In this document: piece after piece, positions 24,021 through 34,621 of the stretch | How positions within the stretch are numbered: the stretch's first letter is position 1 | How the letters are laid out: each line of letters begins with the position of its first letter | Assembly (NCBI RefSeq): GCF_023065955.2 | Contig: NW_026622952.1 | Coordinates: 32,598,313-32,662,312, forward strand | Origin: Ursus arctos | Lineage: Eukaryota > Chordata > Mammalia > Carnivora > Ursidae | Direction: 5' to 3' | Length of the DNA: 64,000 nucleotides | Made by a program: the position numbers and the translations under genes | Notes under the pieces: generated by a model | The model's input: the letters and a program-made list of their open reading frames with translations, nothing else | Told to the model about the DNA's origin: nothing | Databases searched by the model: none

Positions 24021-24289
24021 AACATTAATTGACACAGGCGATAGAATGGGCCAATTGAAAGGTTGTGAGAGAGAAAGATAGAACAGAGGAAAAGTACCAG
24101 TGTTGCTGCTGTTAGTTTTATTTGCTTGCTTGCTTTAGAAAGAGGTGCATTTATTCTTTTCAGAAAATATTATGGGAGAAAAGGTGGAGAGCTTTTTTAT
24201 TCTTCGTCTCTCAAATTGTACAAGTATAGTAACAGTCAAGTAGCTATATTTAAGTTATATGTCATGTTTAATATCCAAACCACTTTGGT

Positions 24290-24760
24290 TCATGAATTCA
24301 TTCCATTAGCATGTGTGAAGTGCTTATTAGAAGTATGGACTTGTGCAGGGTCCAGATTATTTAATGAAGGAAAAAAGAGAGTGATCCTGAGCTCAAGGAG
24401 CTCTTCCGTTTGGTTGAGAAGGACATTACTCACGTTATCATACCAATAAATGTGTAATTTTGCACTGAGTTCATCACAACTAATGAAAGTAAAACATTTC
24501 TTTAAAAGCACAGAATGAAGAGTTTGGGGGTGTTGAGGAGACCTTCCATGGGGCAGTGATATCTATACTGGTATTTGAAGGGTTAAGAGAAATTGCAAAG
24601 GGAGAAGAAGAGAGTTTGAGAGAGAAAGAAGTAAAGGCAGATGCCGTAGTGGGAAAGAGAATGCTGTCTGATAGAGAGCTATGTGGAGAGTGCTACATGC
24701 AAGATGTAAGTTCTAGAAGTCATGAATCATATCCCAGAATACAGTTAGCAGAAAGGTAGT
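24290..24760 (-). mobile_element. L2 3' region, minus strand
   Basis: gtgtgaagtgcttattagaa gtatggacttgtgcag, then 'gagctcaaggagctcttccgtttgg', resemble the L2 complement end (gcctactatgtgccaggcac .. ccctcatggagctta). It then runs into 'gaggagaccttccatggggcagtgatat .. tatttgaagggtt'. It holds the source copy of the 54-bp duplication. Confidence 0.6.
24521..24574 (+). repeat. 54-bp direct duplication, likely source copy
   Basis: This stretch, agtttgggggtgttgaggag at its start and ctatactggtat at its end, is identical base for base to 25586-25639. Here it is continuous with L2-like sequence on the right (ttgaagggttaagag), so this is the likely donor. Confidence 0.95.
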
Positions 24761-25439
24761 GAGAAGATAAAACAAACTTTCTTAGTACAGGATTGGACAA
24801 GGCATGAAGAACATTATCAAAATTCATTAAAATGAAGAATTTTAGTAGGAGACAATATTTGAATATATCATTTTCTCCTTTTAGTTAACAAAATTTGTTT
24901 TCTGTTCTGTTTTGTTTTGTTTTGTTTTTTCACAATAAATGGACTGGGTAAAAGTTTCCAGGTATCTGTTAATCCTCTTGCTGAAATTTTATGTCAACAG
25001 GGTCCGTAGAAAGACCTTCAGTTGCCATAGGGTTTCTGTTCTGTTTTCTTAACCCCCACATAGGAGCTGGGACTTTGCTATTCATGGTGCAAGGGATCAA
25101 ATTTGATAGCCCCTCTGTACAGTCACTCCTTTGCAGCAGTACAAGGATCCAAGGCAACTCAGTGCTCAGTATCTAAGGTGTAACAATAATGATTAGAATA
25201 GAAAGGAGAGTCACTTCTAGGGTTCTATTTCTTACAACCTCGGGAAAGTCACAAGCTACTGCTGTTGCACACATTTTGAAAAGATAAGACTCGATGGTCA
25301 AACTGGCTGCTGTTTTATGAGAGCTGCCGATGTCCCTGCCATGATTATAATCAGAGAAAATTGTAAATCTACAAAGAAAGGCAAACTATTAGTGCAATGA
25401 GAAGGTGGGAAGGAAGCACTATGGGGTTAATGAAGGAGA

Positions 25440-25585
25440 GATGGCAGCTCTGTGGGTGATGAGGGAAGTTTATGATTCTTGGAGGAAGTCGTGATCGAGC
25501 TATGGCTTAAAAGATGATAGAATGCAAAAAATGAGAGTGGAGATCAGAAGGGAAAAACATTTCGAGTAAACAAAATTGTAAAGAC
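25440..25585 (-). mobile_element. L2 remnant, minus strand
   Basis: ggtgatgagggaagtttatg, 'ggaggaagtcgtgatcgagctatggcttaaaagatgatag' and 'gggaaaaacatttcgagtaaacaaaattgtaaag' follow the L2 complement (ggtcagggaaggcc .. tttgagcaaagacctgaagg .. agagggaacagcaagtgcaaagg). It is interrupted at 25586 by the duplicated 54-mer. Confidence 0.55.
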
Positions 25586-25646
25586 AGTTTGGGGGTGTTG
25601 AGGAGACCTTCCATGGGGCAGTGATATCTATACTGGTATAGATATC
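25586..25646 (+). repeat. 54-bp direct duplication, inserted copy, with fold-back end
   Basis: Exact copy of 24521-24574, followed at once by agatatc. That makes the perfect inverted repeat gatatctata-ctgg-tatagatatc (25623-25646). The seven extra bases are the complement of the sequence just before them, as expected if the copying strand folded back on itself. Confidence 0.95.
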
Positions 25647-25929
25647 AAAATGTACTGACTGTATTTAAAGCTTAAAAAAAAAAAAGTTTATTTTGACTAA
25701 AATTGGAATGACATTTATTTTAGGGAGAGTAGTTTGATGCCAAGTACATGCCGTGAACAAAAGGCTGATCGTACAGCTCTCTGGAAAGAGATTCTAGAAA
25801 ATACTGCTGAATGTATATCCCCCAATTGACTGACACAGCATTCCTCTTTTCTTAGATATAGTTTTGGAATTTGTCACCTTTGCTTAGGTAACTGTCAACC
25901 CCCCTGCAAATATATTTTAATTTGCAGAT

Positions 25930-26070
25930 GTGCACAGTGGAAGTGGGTGAGTCATCTATGTTGGGTGGATGTTAAAGCAGTGAGATTAGATGCATTCAAC
26001 AGAGAGACCTCAGTGAACTCAGGGCAAAGAGGAAGAGCAGACTCAAGAAACAGGAAATTTAGGTCAAAAA
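25930..26070 (-). mobile_element. L2 remnant, minus strand
   Basis: gtgagtcatctatgttgggt ggatgttaaagcagtgagat, then aaagaggaagagcag, follow the L2 complement 'ggagtcgtcagcatatagatggtatttaaagccatgagactgg .. agaagaggtcc'. Diverged. Confidence 0.5.
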
Positions 26071-26306
26071 GGAATTCACAATAGTCCATGAACGGTGAAC
26101 ATATGGAAGCTATGAAAGAAAAGTTGGCATGCCTGATACAATTTCCAAGTGAGGGGGGCCCACATCTTTCCAATGTTTAGATTCTCCAATAGTGCATAGT
26201 ACTTATATTTAACATAAAAAAAAAATCATTAAATATGTACAGAATGATTCCATGCAAAAATAAATGCAATAAAAATTACCGAAATATTTATTTTTAAAAT
26301 AAGTGC

Positions 26307-26380
26307 TCAAGAGTGTATTTTATATATATATATTTTATATACACAAGAGTGTATTTTTTATATATATATATATATATATT
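26307..26380. repeat. AT-rich microsatellite with duplicated flank
   Basis: Two copies of caagagtgtatttt, each followed by a (TA)n run. It looks like a local duplication that includes the TA tract. Confidence 0.8.
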
Positions 26381-27250
26381 GAGCCTGGCCTGGAGGTTTC
26401 CCATAAGAGATGCACAGTGTTGGAGTAGACTTGTGAGTATTGATTTTATTCCATAAACATTACAACTACCCAGTAACTCAGCTAAACATCATCTCCTTCT
26501 TCCTCCCATCATGTGCTTTATTTGAATTTTTTTTAGAAAATTAAAGGTTTAATTAGGGATTTATGGTTTTTATTTTTTAAATTTTTCTCATCATGTGGTT
26601 TTAGATGCATCAGAGTATCTAAGAATACATTTGAAAGCATTAATTTTACTTATTTTTTTATCTTTGCTTCCCTATGCCTTGTTTATAAATCTTTAACATA
26701 AGAATAACTGACAAGTAAAATTTATGTAAAAATGCAAATTTAAAAAGGCAAGGAAACACATTTTTTGCAATACTGCTTTATTTTGTAGAATTCCGTTTCA
26801 TAATTAAAAATATGTCTTTGTGTGAACATAAAAAGGAAGATTTACTATAACATTTACCTTCTGCTTATTTCCAATTTTTTATGCTAATGGCTATGCTCTA
26901 TGAGCTTTTTACATTCTTTAAAAGAGACAAATTATTCAGATTTATTTTTCTATTGAGAACTCTACTCTAAAGATACCACATTCATATTAAAAAGGTTTTA
27001 TCTTTTCTCATTCTAGAGACGTGATGTTCAGCCGTTAATTTTTCTTTCCCCCATTATTTGTTAGTGATAAATATCAAAGATCAAAATTTTAAGTATTACA
27101 CATCCTTTACCTAACTTCGAAGGACAACTGAATGATGCAATTGATTTTTAAACTACACATCAAATGCAATGCTGAGATGTCACATTTACAGAGTTCCATG
27201 GGTTTTTACATTGGACTTCATGATTATTACTCTTCTTGGTTGCAGTTAAC
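26381..27250. other. Unique AT-rich sequence
   Basis: No gene or known repeat recognised. Confidence 0.5.
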
Positions 27251-27710
27251 TGTAACCCTTAGGTCAGGGTTCTCCAGAGAAATAAAAACAGGAGGGGTGT
27301 GCGTGTGTGTGTCTGTGTGTGTCTGTGTGTAGATAAACAGATTGATCAATGGATTGATTGATTTTAAGGAATTGGCTCATGTGATTATAGAGGCTTGGTC
27401 AACCCAATATCTGCAGGGTAGGTTTGACAGGCTGGAGACCAAGGAAGAGTTGCAGTGTGAGTCCAAAAGCTGTCTGCTGGCAGAATGCCTTCTTGGTAGG
27501 GGGGAGATGGGTTTTTGTTTCAGAGGCCTTCAATGACTAGATGAGGCCAGTCCACATATGAGGGATAACCTGCTTTATCAGAGTTCACTGATTTAAGTGT
27601 TAATCTCATTAAAAAAAAAAAAAATCTTCACAGAAACATCGAGAATAGTGTTTGACCAAAATATCAGAGCACCATGCCTGTCACACTGACCCATAAAATT
27701 GCCCCTCACA
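27251..27710 (-). mobile_element. ERVL-type solitary LTR (MLT2-like), minus strand
   Basis: The plus strand opens with ggtcagggttctccagagaa ataaaaacagga, continues 'ttaaggaattggctcatgtgattatagaggc' and 'aggccttcaatgactagatgaggcc', and ends 'cccataaaattgcccctcaca'. This is the complement of the old TGTGATGGTTAATTTTATGTG LTR that I recall as MLT2-like. A degenerate TG microsatellite (27297-27332) sits at the usual simple-repeat site of the LTR. Non-coding, with no internal retroviral region attached. Confidence 0.75.
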
Positions 27711-29160
27711 GTGACTGTCCCTCAGTGCACTGTGTCTCTTCAGTAGCACTCATACATTTTAGTTATAAGGCTGTTGTCCTTTTTTGCCTCCCAGATATTT
27801 ACAGGATTTTTTCCCCCAGAAAGATGATTAAAGTTATTACTGTTAATAATCACCACCAATCTAAGTTATTTATTACAATTACTACTGACGCTATTACTAA
27901 TTCCCAACCGGTAAACACCTTTTATGTGGTTTGAACTAAAACATGGGTTTTGCTTACGGATTTCATCTCTCATCCTCACAAGAAAACATATGAAGGTAGT
28001 TATAAATATTCGTTGTGCAAGTGGAAGAGCTGAGAGTCAGTAAGGTGGAGGGGTCTGTCCAAGACCTTACAGCTGTGAAGTGGTCAAGCCTGGATTGGGT
28101 CTCACGATTCTTTGTCTTTGCCAATGCCCCACCGTCTGCCTTAACTAACGAAACACGAGATTGTCTCGTACACTGGAGCCGAGTCATTCCGCTACTATGA
28201 CTTCATAGTGAGAAGAGGGTTTTTTTAATTAAAGCAAGAGCCATTAGATAAGATATATGAACAGGTTTTCTAACTAAAAGGCCCTTTTCATAGGTTACTG
28301 TGAGAGTTTATGTAATATTTCCTTGAGTTTTAAAAGCAGTAGCCATTTATTTTGGCTTATTTTAGAGCGATCTTGTCTGGAGAGAGGAAAACGGAATATA
28401 TCCATAGTTGCCTTTCACCTCCGTCTCACCTTCCATGAGTTAATTAGGGGTGATGTTGGAGAGATTCAGATTTGAATTACTTGGTAAAGATTATCAAGAT
28501 CCAAGCTGAGGAATTTGGATGGGTTTCATCAGAAATTGATACTGTGACAGATTTGAAGGAAGGAGCCTGCTAGATAGAGCCAAACGGAACACGAATCCTC
28601 TATAATCCCATAATAGTACTCCTCACGTTCCTGAGACAATCTCTTAGGACTTCTTACATTGTAATTCATTAAAATGTCCCAACAATGTTTTATGTCACAA
28701 TGTTTATATCCAGGTACTGTTTTTCTGTCATAGTAGATATTCCATTGGAGCCAACAGTGGGTTTTCTTCTCCAGCAGTTATTTTGGCTTTGGAAAATAGT
28801 ATTACCTTTTGAGATCGCAATTTAGAGTACACTTTATAATATGTCAGTCACTCTTGGCAGTGATAGACAAGGAACAGAACTCAGAACTCTGTGTTGCCCA
28901 TGGTCAAAACAATCCCAGTGGGGGCTTGAGTAGAATTATCTTTGCATTTTAAAGCTGTACAGGCTCCAAAACTCTTGAGTGTATTGAGTATATTGGATGC
29001 TGACATACAATAGAGACATTCATTCTCACACAGTCTGGTTCCTTTTTATTTGTTTTCTTAAATAATTGTATAGGATCTTAGAGATTTCGGAGACAATTCT
29101 ATGTGCAACATAAGACAACTGAAGACATTTTCTTGAACTTCACATCTTTTTTTTTTTTTT
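27711..29160. other. Unique sequence apart from a MIR at 27960-28145
   Basis: Nothing gene-like recognised outside the MIR. Confidence 0.45.
27960..28145 (-). mobile_element. MIR SINE, minus strand
   Basis: tatgaaggtagttataaata, 'ggtctgtccaagaccttacagctgtgaagtggtcaagcctggattgggtctc' and 'ccaatgccccaccgtctgcc' reproduce the MIR complement (ctatgaggtaggtactatta .. gcccaaggtcacacagctagtaagtgg .. gggattcgaac). Confidence 0.75.
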
Positions 29161-29237
29161 TAATTTCAAATCAGACCTGTTTGGCTTGATTTGATATGAT
29201 CATCATAATCTATTTGGTTATATCCCAAACTAAAGTG
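29161..29237 (+). repeat. Left arm of a long inverted repeat
   Basis: Starts taatttcaaatcagacctgt and ends tatcccaaactaaagtgc. Its reverse complement occurs at 29553-29628 with about 88-90% identity by eye (some 7 mismatches and two small gaps). The T-run at 29149-29160 pairs with the A-rich run after the right arm. Arm spacing is about 315 bases. Confidence 0.9.
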
Positions 29238-29552
29238 CTTTAAGTGCATTCTTACTTTAAATGTGTTGCAGTCACTTTTTGTTACTGTTTTTCTTTAAGT
29301 CTCTATGCCACGAAAATATTAAATTAGTCTTCTTTAACTTTATATCATTTATGAAAGTTATTATACACTCAGTCTCATTGAGGAAATATGATTAAAACAC
29401 ACACACAGCAATTTGAAGTCTGGAAAATATTTTGGAGGCTCTGACTCCAGGTCCAGCTAGTCGCTGATTCACAGTGGTAAGCTACTTACTATTTTAAATC
29501 TTGGTTACGTACCCAGCATTCTGTGTAGCACGTGGTAGACTTAAATCTACAT

Positions 29553-29628
29553 GCACTTTGATTTGGGATATAACCGAATGGATTATGATCATATCAAAAT
29601 CAAGCCAAACAAGTTTGATTTGAAATTC
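29553..29628 (-). repeat. Right arm of a long inverted repeat
   Basis: Starts gcactttgatttgggatata and ends gatttgaaattc, followed by an A-rich run. It is the complement of 29161-29237. The arms have diverged, so the structure is old rather than an assembly foldback. Confidence 0.9.
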
Positions 29629-29662
29629 AAAAAAAGAAAAAAATTATAAAACTGCCTGCCTT

Positions 29663-29857
29663 AGGACACCTGTTAGCATAGTCAGTTAAATGTCTGACTC
29701 TTGGTTTTGGCTCAGGTTGTGATCTCAGGGTCTTGAGATGGAGCCCAGAGTACAGAAGCAGTCAGCTCAGAGTCTGCTTAAGACTCTCTCCCTCTGTCCC
29801 TCCCCACCCCCTGCTTCTTTCTAAAGTGAATAAATAAATATTAAAAAAAAAAAAAAA
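29663..29857 (+). mobile_element. Older CAN-SINE, plus strand
   Basis: aggacacctgttagcatagt head, ttggctcaggttgtgatctc body, CT-rich tract, (A)n tail. Target duplication taaaactgcctgcctt (about 29647-29662) and taaaattgcctacctt (29865-29880), 14 of 16 identical. Its divergence makes it older than its neighbours. Confidence 0.85.
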
Positions 29858-29943
29858 TCTAGACTAAAATTGCCTACCTTCCAGGAGCTTACTGTCATGG
29901 AAAGCATTCACTCCAACCTCTTTAGTTTAAAGGTGGTGTGCTA

Positions 29944-30123
29944 GGGGCACCTGGGTGGCCCAGTCAGTTAAGCCTCCAGGAGTCTTGATTTCTGCTCAGG
30001 TCATGATCTCAGGGTCATGGGATCCAGTCCTGTGTAGGGGGGAGGTGGTGCATGCTCAGTGGGGAGTCTGCTTGGGATTCTCTCTCCCCCTCTGCCTCTC
30101 CTCCCACTCATGTCCTTGCTCTC

Positions 30124-30166
<43 letters not shown>

Positions 30167-30170
30167 AATC
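29944..30170 (+). mobile_element. CAN-SINE with expanded (AAAT)n tail, plus strand
   Basis: ggggcacctgggtggcccag head, body with an extra gtgcatgctcagtgg-like stretch, and a tail expanded into about 11 AAAT units (30125-30168). Flanks ggtggtgtgct and gtgggtgatatgct form a weak target duplication. Confidence 0.93.
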
Positions 30171-30375
30171 TTAAACATAAATAAATGTGGGTGATATGCT
30201 TGAATTCCAGGAAGTGTAATTAGATTTGCTTACAGTCTGAGAAAGGACCCTTGTTCTTGTGAGGTACCATGTGGCTTGGGGATATTGAATTAATCTCTGC
30301 TTCTCTTGGTGAACATAGTGGTACCAACTCTTAGTTTTTTACAGAAAATTTTGGTGATTTAAAAAAATATATCTT

Positions 30376-30550
30376 GGGGTGCCTGGGTGGCTCAGTCATT
30401 AAGCGTCTGCTCTTGGCTCAGGGTGTGATCCGAGAGTCCTGGGATTGAGCCCCACATCAGCCTGGTTCTTCCTCTCCCACTCCCCCTGCTTGTGTTCCCT
30501 CTCTCGCTGGCTGTCTCTCCCTCTGTCAAATACATAAATAAAATCTTAAA
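30376..30550 (+). mobile_element. CAN-SINE, plus strand
   Basis: ggggtgcctgggtggctcag, the body ending ctctcgctggctgtctctcc, then a caaatacataaataaaatct tail. This is the same subfamily as the minus-strand copies with gacagccagcgagag. It is flanked by aatatatctt-like duplications. Confidence 0.94.
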
Positions 30551-30584
30551 ATATATATATCTATCTTGGTAGGAATACTAAAGG

Positions 30585-31040
30585 CATTTAGCAAATGCTG
30601 AATCTGTGCAGGACGCATTCTTTGGTTTTTTTTTTTTTTTTTTTTTTAAGATTTTATTTATTTATTTGACTGGGAGAGAGCACAAGTAGGCAGAGTGGCA
30701 GGCAGAGAGAGGGAGAAGCAAGCTCCCCGCAGAGCAGGGAGCCCGATGTGGGACTCGATCCCAGGACCCTGGGATCATGACCTCAGCTGATGGTAGATGC
30801 TCAACCGACTGAGCCACCCAGGCGCCCTGTATGGAACCCATTCTAAGTATTTTACGTGTTTGTTCTCACTTAATTCCCATTAAAGATCAGAAGGGTAGAG
30901 GCTGTTTTATCTCTGGAGTCTGACGACGAGGAAACAATGCTAGAGACGATCTTGCCTACATTTGTAAAGGTAGAAAGTAGCAGACCGACAATTTGAACCC
31001 CAAGTCTTATTCTAGAGTCCATGTCAGTAGTGTTTGACCA
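30585..31040 (-). mobile_element. MIR SINE, minus strand, split by a CAN-SINE
   Basis: The left part (30585-30622) ends ctgtgcaggacgcattct. The right part begins after the SINE with ggaacccattctaagtattt and proceeds through 'gatgaggaaac'-like and 'agcagaccgacaatttgaaccccaag' to a 'ctagagtccatg' end, the MIR complement in order. The repeated cattct is the SINE target duplication. Confidence 0.7.
30626..30828 (-). mobile_element. CAN-SINE, minus strand
   Basis: Poly-T of about 23, aagattttatttatttattt, ggactcgatcccaggaccct and 'ccacccaggcgccc'. Full length, inserted in the MIR. Confidence 0.95.
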
Positions 31041-31164
31041 TCCTACCTCCTTGATAAATAATATTTGTCATCAGAAACCATAGGCCATTGGCACCTCATT
31101 TGTTTTGATTCTAGACATTCTAAAATTATCTCAGTACAGTGTCATTAATAGGTATTGAGGTATT

Positions 31165-31368
31165 GGGGCACCTGGGTGGCTCAGTTGGGTAAGCATCTGC
31201 CTTCGGCTCAGACCATGATCCCAGGGTCCTGGGATCAAGTCCTGAGTCAGGCTCCCTGCTCAGTGAAGAGTCTACTTCTCCCTCACCCTCTGCCACTCCC
31301 CTGCTTGTGCTTTCTCTCTCTCTGTCAAATAAATAAATAAAATCTTAAAAAAATAAAATAAATAAAAG
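31165..31368 (+). mobile_element. CAN-SINE, plus strand
   Basis: ggggcacctgggtggctcag ttgggtaagcatctgccttc head, then a CT-rich tract and a caaataaataaataaaatct tail. Fifth SINE in 1.7 kb. Confidence 0.95.
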
Positions 31369-31571
31369 ACTGAGGGGATGTTTTTCTCTCTATAATGTAA
31401 AACAAAATTATCATAAAATTATATTTGTTTTAAATTAACTTACATTTTTATATTTTACTCAAACTTGGTACTTAATATTCCATCAAATTATATCCCCTTA
31501 TATAGATATTGTGACTATTTTGATGGCATCAGAGTACAAACCACTCTTACATTATTTTTTTTAATACTTTA

Positions 31572-31654
31572 AAAAACATTAAGACATTTTGTTCCTTTAC
31601 TGTATCAACCACATAGTTCTTTCCAGCAAACCTTGCCTGTGAAAATGACAATAC
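31572..31654 (+). repeat. 83-bp exact dispersed duplication, copy 1
   Basis: From aaaaacattaagacattttg to tgtgaaaatgacaatac, identical in every base to 34202-34284 in the same orientation, 2.63 kb apart. It is not recognised as a transposon, lacks a poly-A tail and shows no target duplication. Confidence 0.95.
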
Positions 31655-32679
31655 CGATGTCTCTAAATGACTTCATGAGTTGAAAATGTACTACAAATCA
31701 ATGTGCACTGTCCCGTGTCTTAGGAATTTTTTGGTGACCAACTTCTTCATCTGTTTCATTAGAGAAAAATGGCTTCTATACTACTATGAAATTTGTATGC
31801 CAAAATTCTATTATTTCCCATTGTCATATAGTTTTATTTTGAATTTATTTTAAATACTTAATGTTAGATACACACTCTTAAACATTTTTTCATATTGTTA
31901 ATTCATATAGTCTTTACTTTTTGATCCATAAAGGTAAGAGAAAGGAAGTAGTAAAACACACTACTAAAATCATGTTAAATTGCTGGAGGTATTCTATTAT
32001 TTTATAATTATTCATTTTCATTCCAGTGAAGCAATAAAATGTTATGCCATTTTCAGGATTATATTGTATAAGTTATTAGAACAAAATTTGAAGTGATGAG
32101 AAACATTATCTTCAGATGCACTGGAAGATATTAAATGTTTTATTTGCTATATTTTTCAAACTTCAAAACAAAGTAGTATGTTTCCAGTTAAAGTAATCTA
32201 AGTATAGCAGGAGCATTTAAAATAAAAGAACTTAGCATTTTCTTATAGTCTTTGTTCTTCTTGGCTGGACACTTGCCCATGTGACTTCACATAGAAATTA
32301 GTTGAGAGCAGCTCATTTCTCCAGATCTATACCCAAATCTTCAAGATTGGAGATTACCACTCTCTTCTGGCTTCTCTTTTACATAAATTGCAGGATGCTT
32401 ATCACAAATATCATTGTATCATGTTTTTGAGATTGTAAGTATCATACAATGTAAAATGGTGAGTTTATCATTTCAGCGTTGTCCTCAAATACTAATTATT
32501 TGTTTTCCAGTGTTCATGTATAGTTAATATATTACTATCTAAGAATTAATACTGTACAGAAAAATAATAAAAAAGATACAACAGAATAACATTTATCAAT
32601 TTCCACCCAATTCTTACAAAAAACAAAACAAAAAGTGTCTGTTGTTTATTGTATTTGCCAGACTTGATTACTTGGGTTC

Positions 32680-32800
32680 TCTCAGTTGACATACTGCATT
32701 CTGTTCACGCCTGCTTTCCATGTTGGTTGGACTGAGGTCATGCCTTGTTTCTGTGTTTTAGCCACTTAGCACAGAGCAGGCATTCAGTAAATGCAGTAGG
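32680..32800 (+). mobile_element. Possible L2 3' end, plus strand
   Basis: gccacttagcacagagcagg cattcagtaaatgcagtagg matches the L2 3' end 'cctagcacagtgcctggcacatagtaggtgctcaataaat'. Short and diverged. Confidence 0.45.
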
Positions 32801-33554
32801 AATTGGGAAAGAAGGGGAGAAGATTGGGAAAAGAGTAGAGGGGTGAAGGAAGGAAGAGAGAAGTATGAGACCCTGATACTAACTAAACGATAACTTCTAC
32901 ACATCCCTAGTGGAACGCTATTACGTTACATGTGTCGTTTTTAGCAGGAAAGAGTCCTTTTTCACTGAGCTTTCAACTCCTGCCAATAGCCATGTGAAGG
33001 CTTAAATTAGATCCTTTCAGATTAGGAAAAGGAACCAAGAACCAACCAAATGAAAAATACATATATATCGCATCTACTAAAAAGAGCTGTAAACTTTTTT
33101 TGTGTGAGAAATTTGTAAGAATTCAAAGAAAGAACCCCGGAAAGAGACATTAAATGAACTAAGTAGTGTATCAAAATATTAAGACATGATGCATGATAGT
33201 ACAAGAAACAGAAATAGTCAATTAAAGGAGGAAAAGAAAAAGATGTTGAGAAACGACTCTGGACAAAAAGAACACATAACGTCATGGATCCTTTACCTTT
33301 GTCAGCTGTCAGCTAGGCCTGTCAACCAGTAAGGCTGTTATTTGTGCCTTGCTCTTTCAAAGTGCCGCTGATGAACACCCAGATGCAGAACGTGCTGGTG
33401 GTGTTGAGGCTCCCTTTTCCCCATCTGGAGAGAAGGAATGGATTTACCTCTCCTGAGATCCTGAGACCATGGAGACCATGCCCTCCCCAAAGCCTACAGC
33501 CAATAGACAAAATAAGATTTGTACTCCCCTGTTTTTTTCAAGCCTACCCTAAAC

Positions 33555-33784
33555 CAGTGTATTTCCACTGCAACGCTATTGGCATTTTGGACTACATGGT
33601 TTTGTGTGGATATACACAGGAGAGACGAGCGCTGTCACATGTTGTATGATGTTCAGCAGCTTCTCTGACTTCAACCCACTGAATTACCGTAGCATCCCTC
33701 AGTGTGGCCATTAAAAATGTGAGCAATCGTGGCCGAATGTTCTCTGTAGGACAAAAGTGCCCCTGATTGAGAATCAGTGCCCTG
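33555..33784 (-). mobile_element. MER20 (hAT-Charlie DNA transposon), minus strand
   Basis: agtgtatttccactgcaacg ctattggcattttgg, then 'tgatgttcagcagcttctctgacttcaaccca', then 'ttctctgtaggacaaaagtgcccctgattgagaatcagtg', is the complement of MER20 (cagtggttctcaaccgggggcg .. gggatgctgctaaacatcct). It is non-autonomous, with about 15-20% divergence by eye. Some MER20 copies are known to act as regulatory elements in the placental endometrium. Nothing here shows that this one does. Confidence 0.85.
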
Positions 33785-34201
33785 AATAAAGATCATACGT
33801 ATTTCTTCTCCTCATCCAATAATATGCCTTGATTTATATTGCAGTATAATTAATGGGTTTGCCCTGAACCATTCTGTCTCTCACTAGTACCTCATACACA
33901 AATATGAGAAAAGAATACGAGGGTAGATTCGTTCTTCATTTTGGAGCTATCCAGTCCCCAGGGTGATCAGCCCCGTGACTTTGGTCTCATCAGCATACAC
34001 AGATTTCACAGGGATTTCAAACTGTTAGTACTGTGCACGAGCATTCACACCCGCATACATACACACAGCATTAATATACAATCCAATAGCTAAAAGCAGA
34101 ACAAGTGGTCAAAATGTAATTTATATGGCATTAAAAAATAAAGCTGAAAATAACAAGGTATGTTATTTTTTTAACTGAAATCATATGGGAAAATATTGGT
34201 T

Positions 34202-34284
34202 AAAAACATTAAGACATTTTGTTCCTTTACTGTATCAACCACATAGTTCTTTCCAGCAAACCTTGCCTGTGAAAATGACAATAC
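34202..34284 (+). repeat. 83-bp exact dispersed duplication, copy 2
   Basis: Identical to 31572-31654. The two flanks differ completely, so this is not part of a larger tandem unit. Confidence 0.95.
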
Positions 34285-34621
34285 AAAGAAAATTGTCGGA
34301 ATATGGAAGATTTTTTTTTTCCTATAATGGCATCTCGTAAAGAAATGAACATTAAGGATTACATTCCTAATCCATTCCACAACTCCAGTGGTGCAAGATG
34401 GGACTGCATAATGTATCTACTTTCATGCAGTCTATTTTAAGCACCCAAGTTTGATGATAAAGAAGTTAATGTGGTTTCCAGTAGTGTCTAACTTACCCTC
34501 AGGGAGTAGTTCATGCTGGGAGACCTTGGCTCATTATGGATTATTTTGTAGCATCAGTCATGCTATGAGATGACAAGGCTTTATAAGACAAATATTATGG
34601 ATCTTCAGAGGCCAGCACTAC

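Larger units (their letters stand above)
31369..33554. other. Mostly unique AT-rich sequence
   Basis: Apart from the 83-bp duplication at 31572 and a possible L2 end at 32680, nothing was recognised. A purine-rich stretch lies at 32805-32868. Confidence 0.45.

Noticed and set aside
29149..29640. Inverted repeat as an assembly foldback artefact
   Set aside because: The arms differ by about 10% with indels, which an artefactual foldback would not show.
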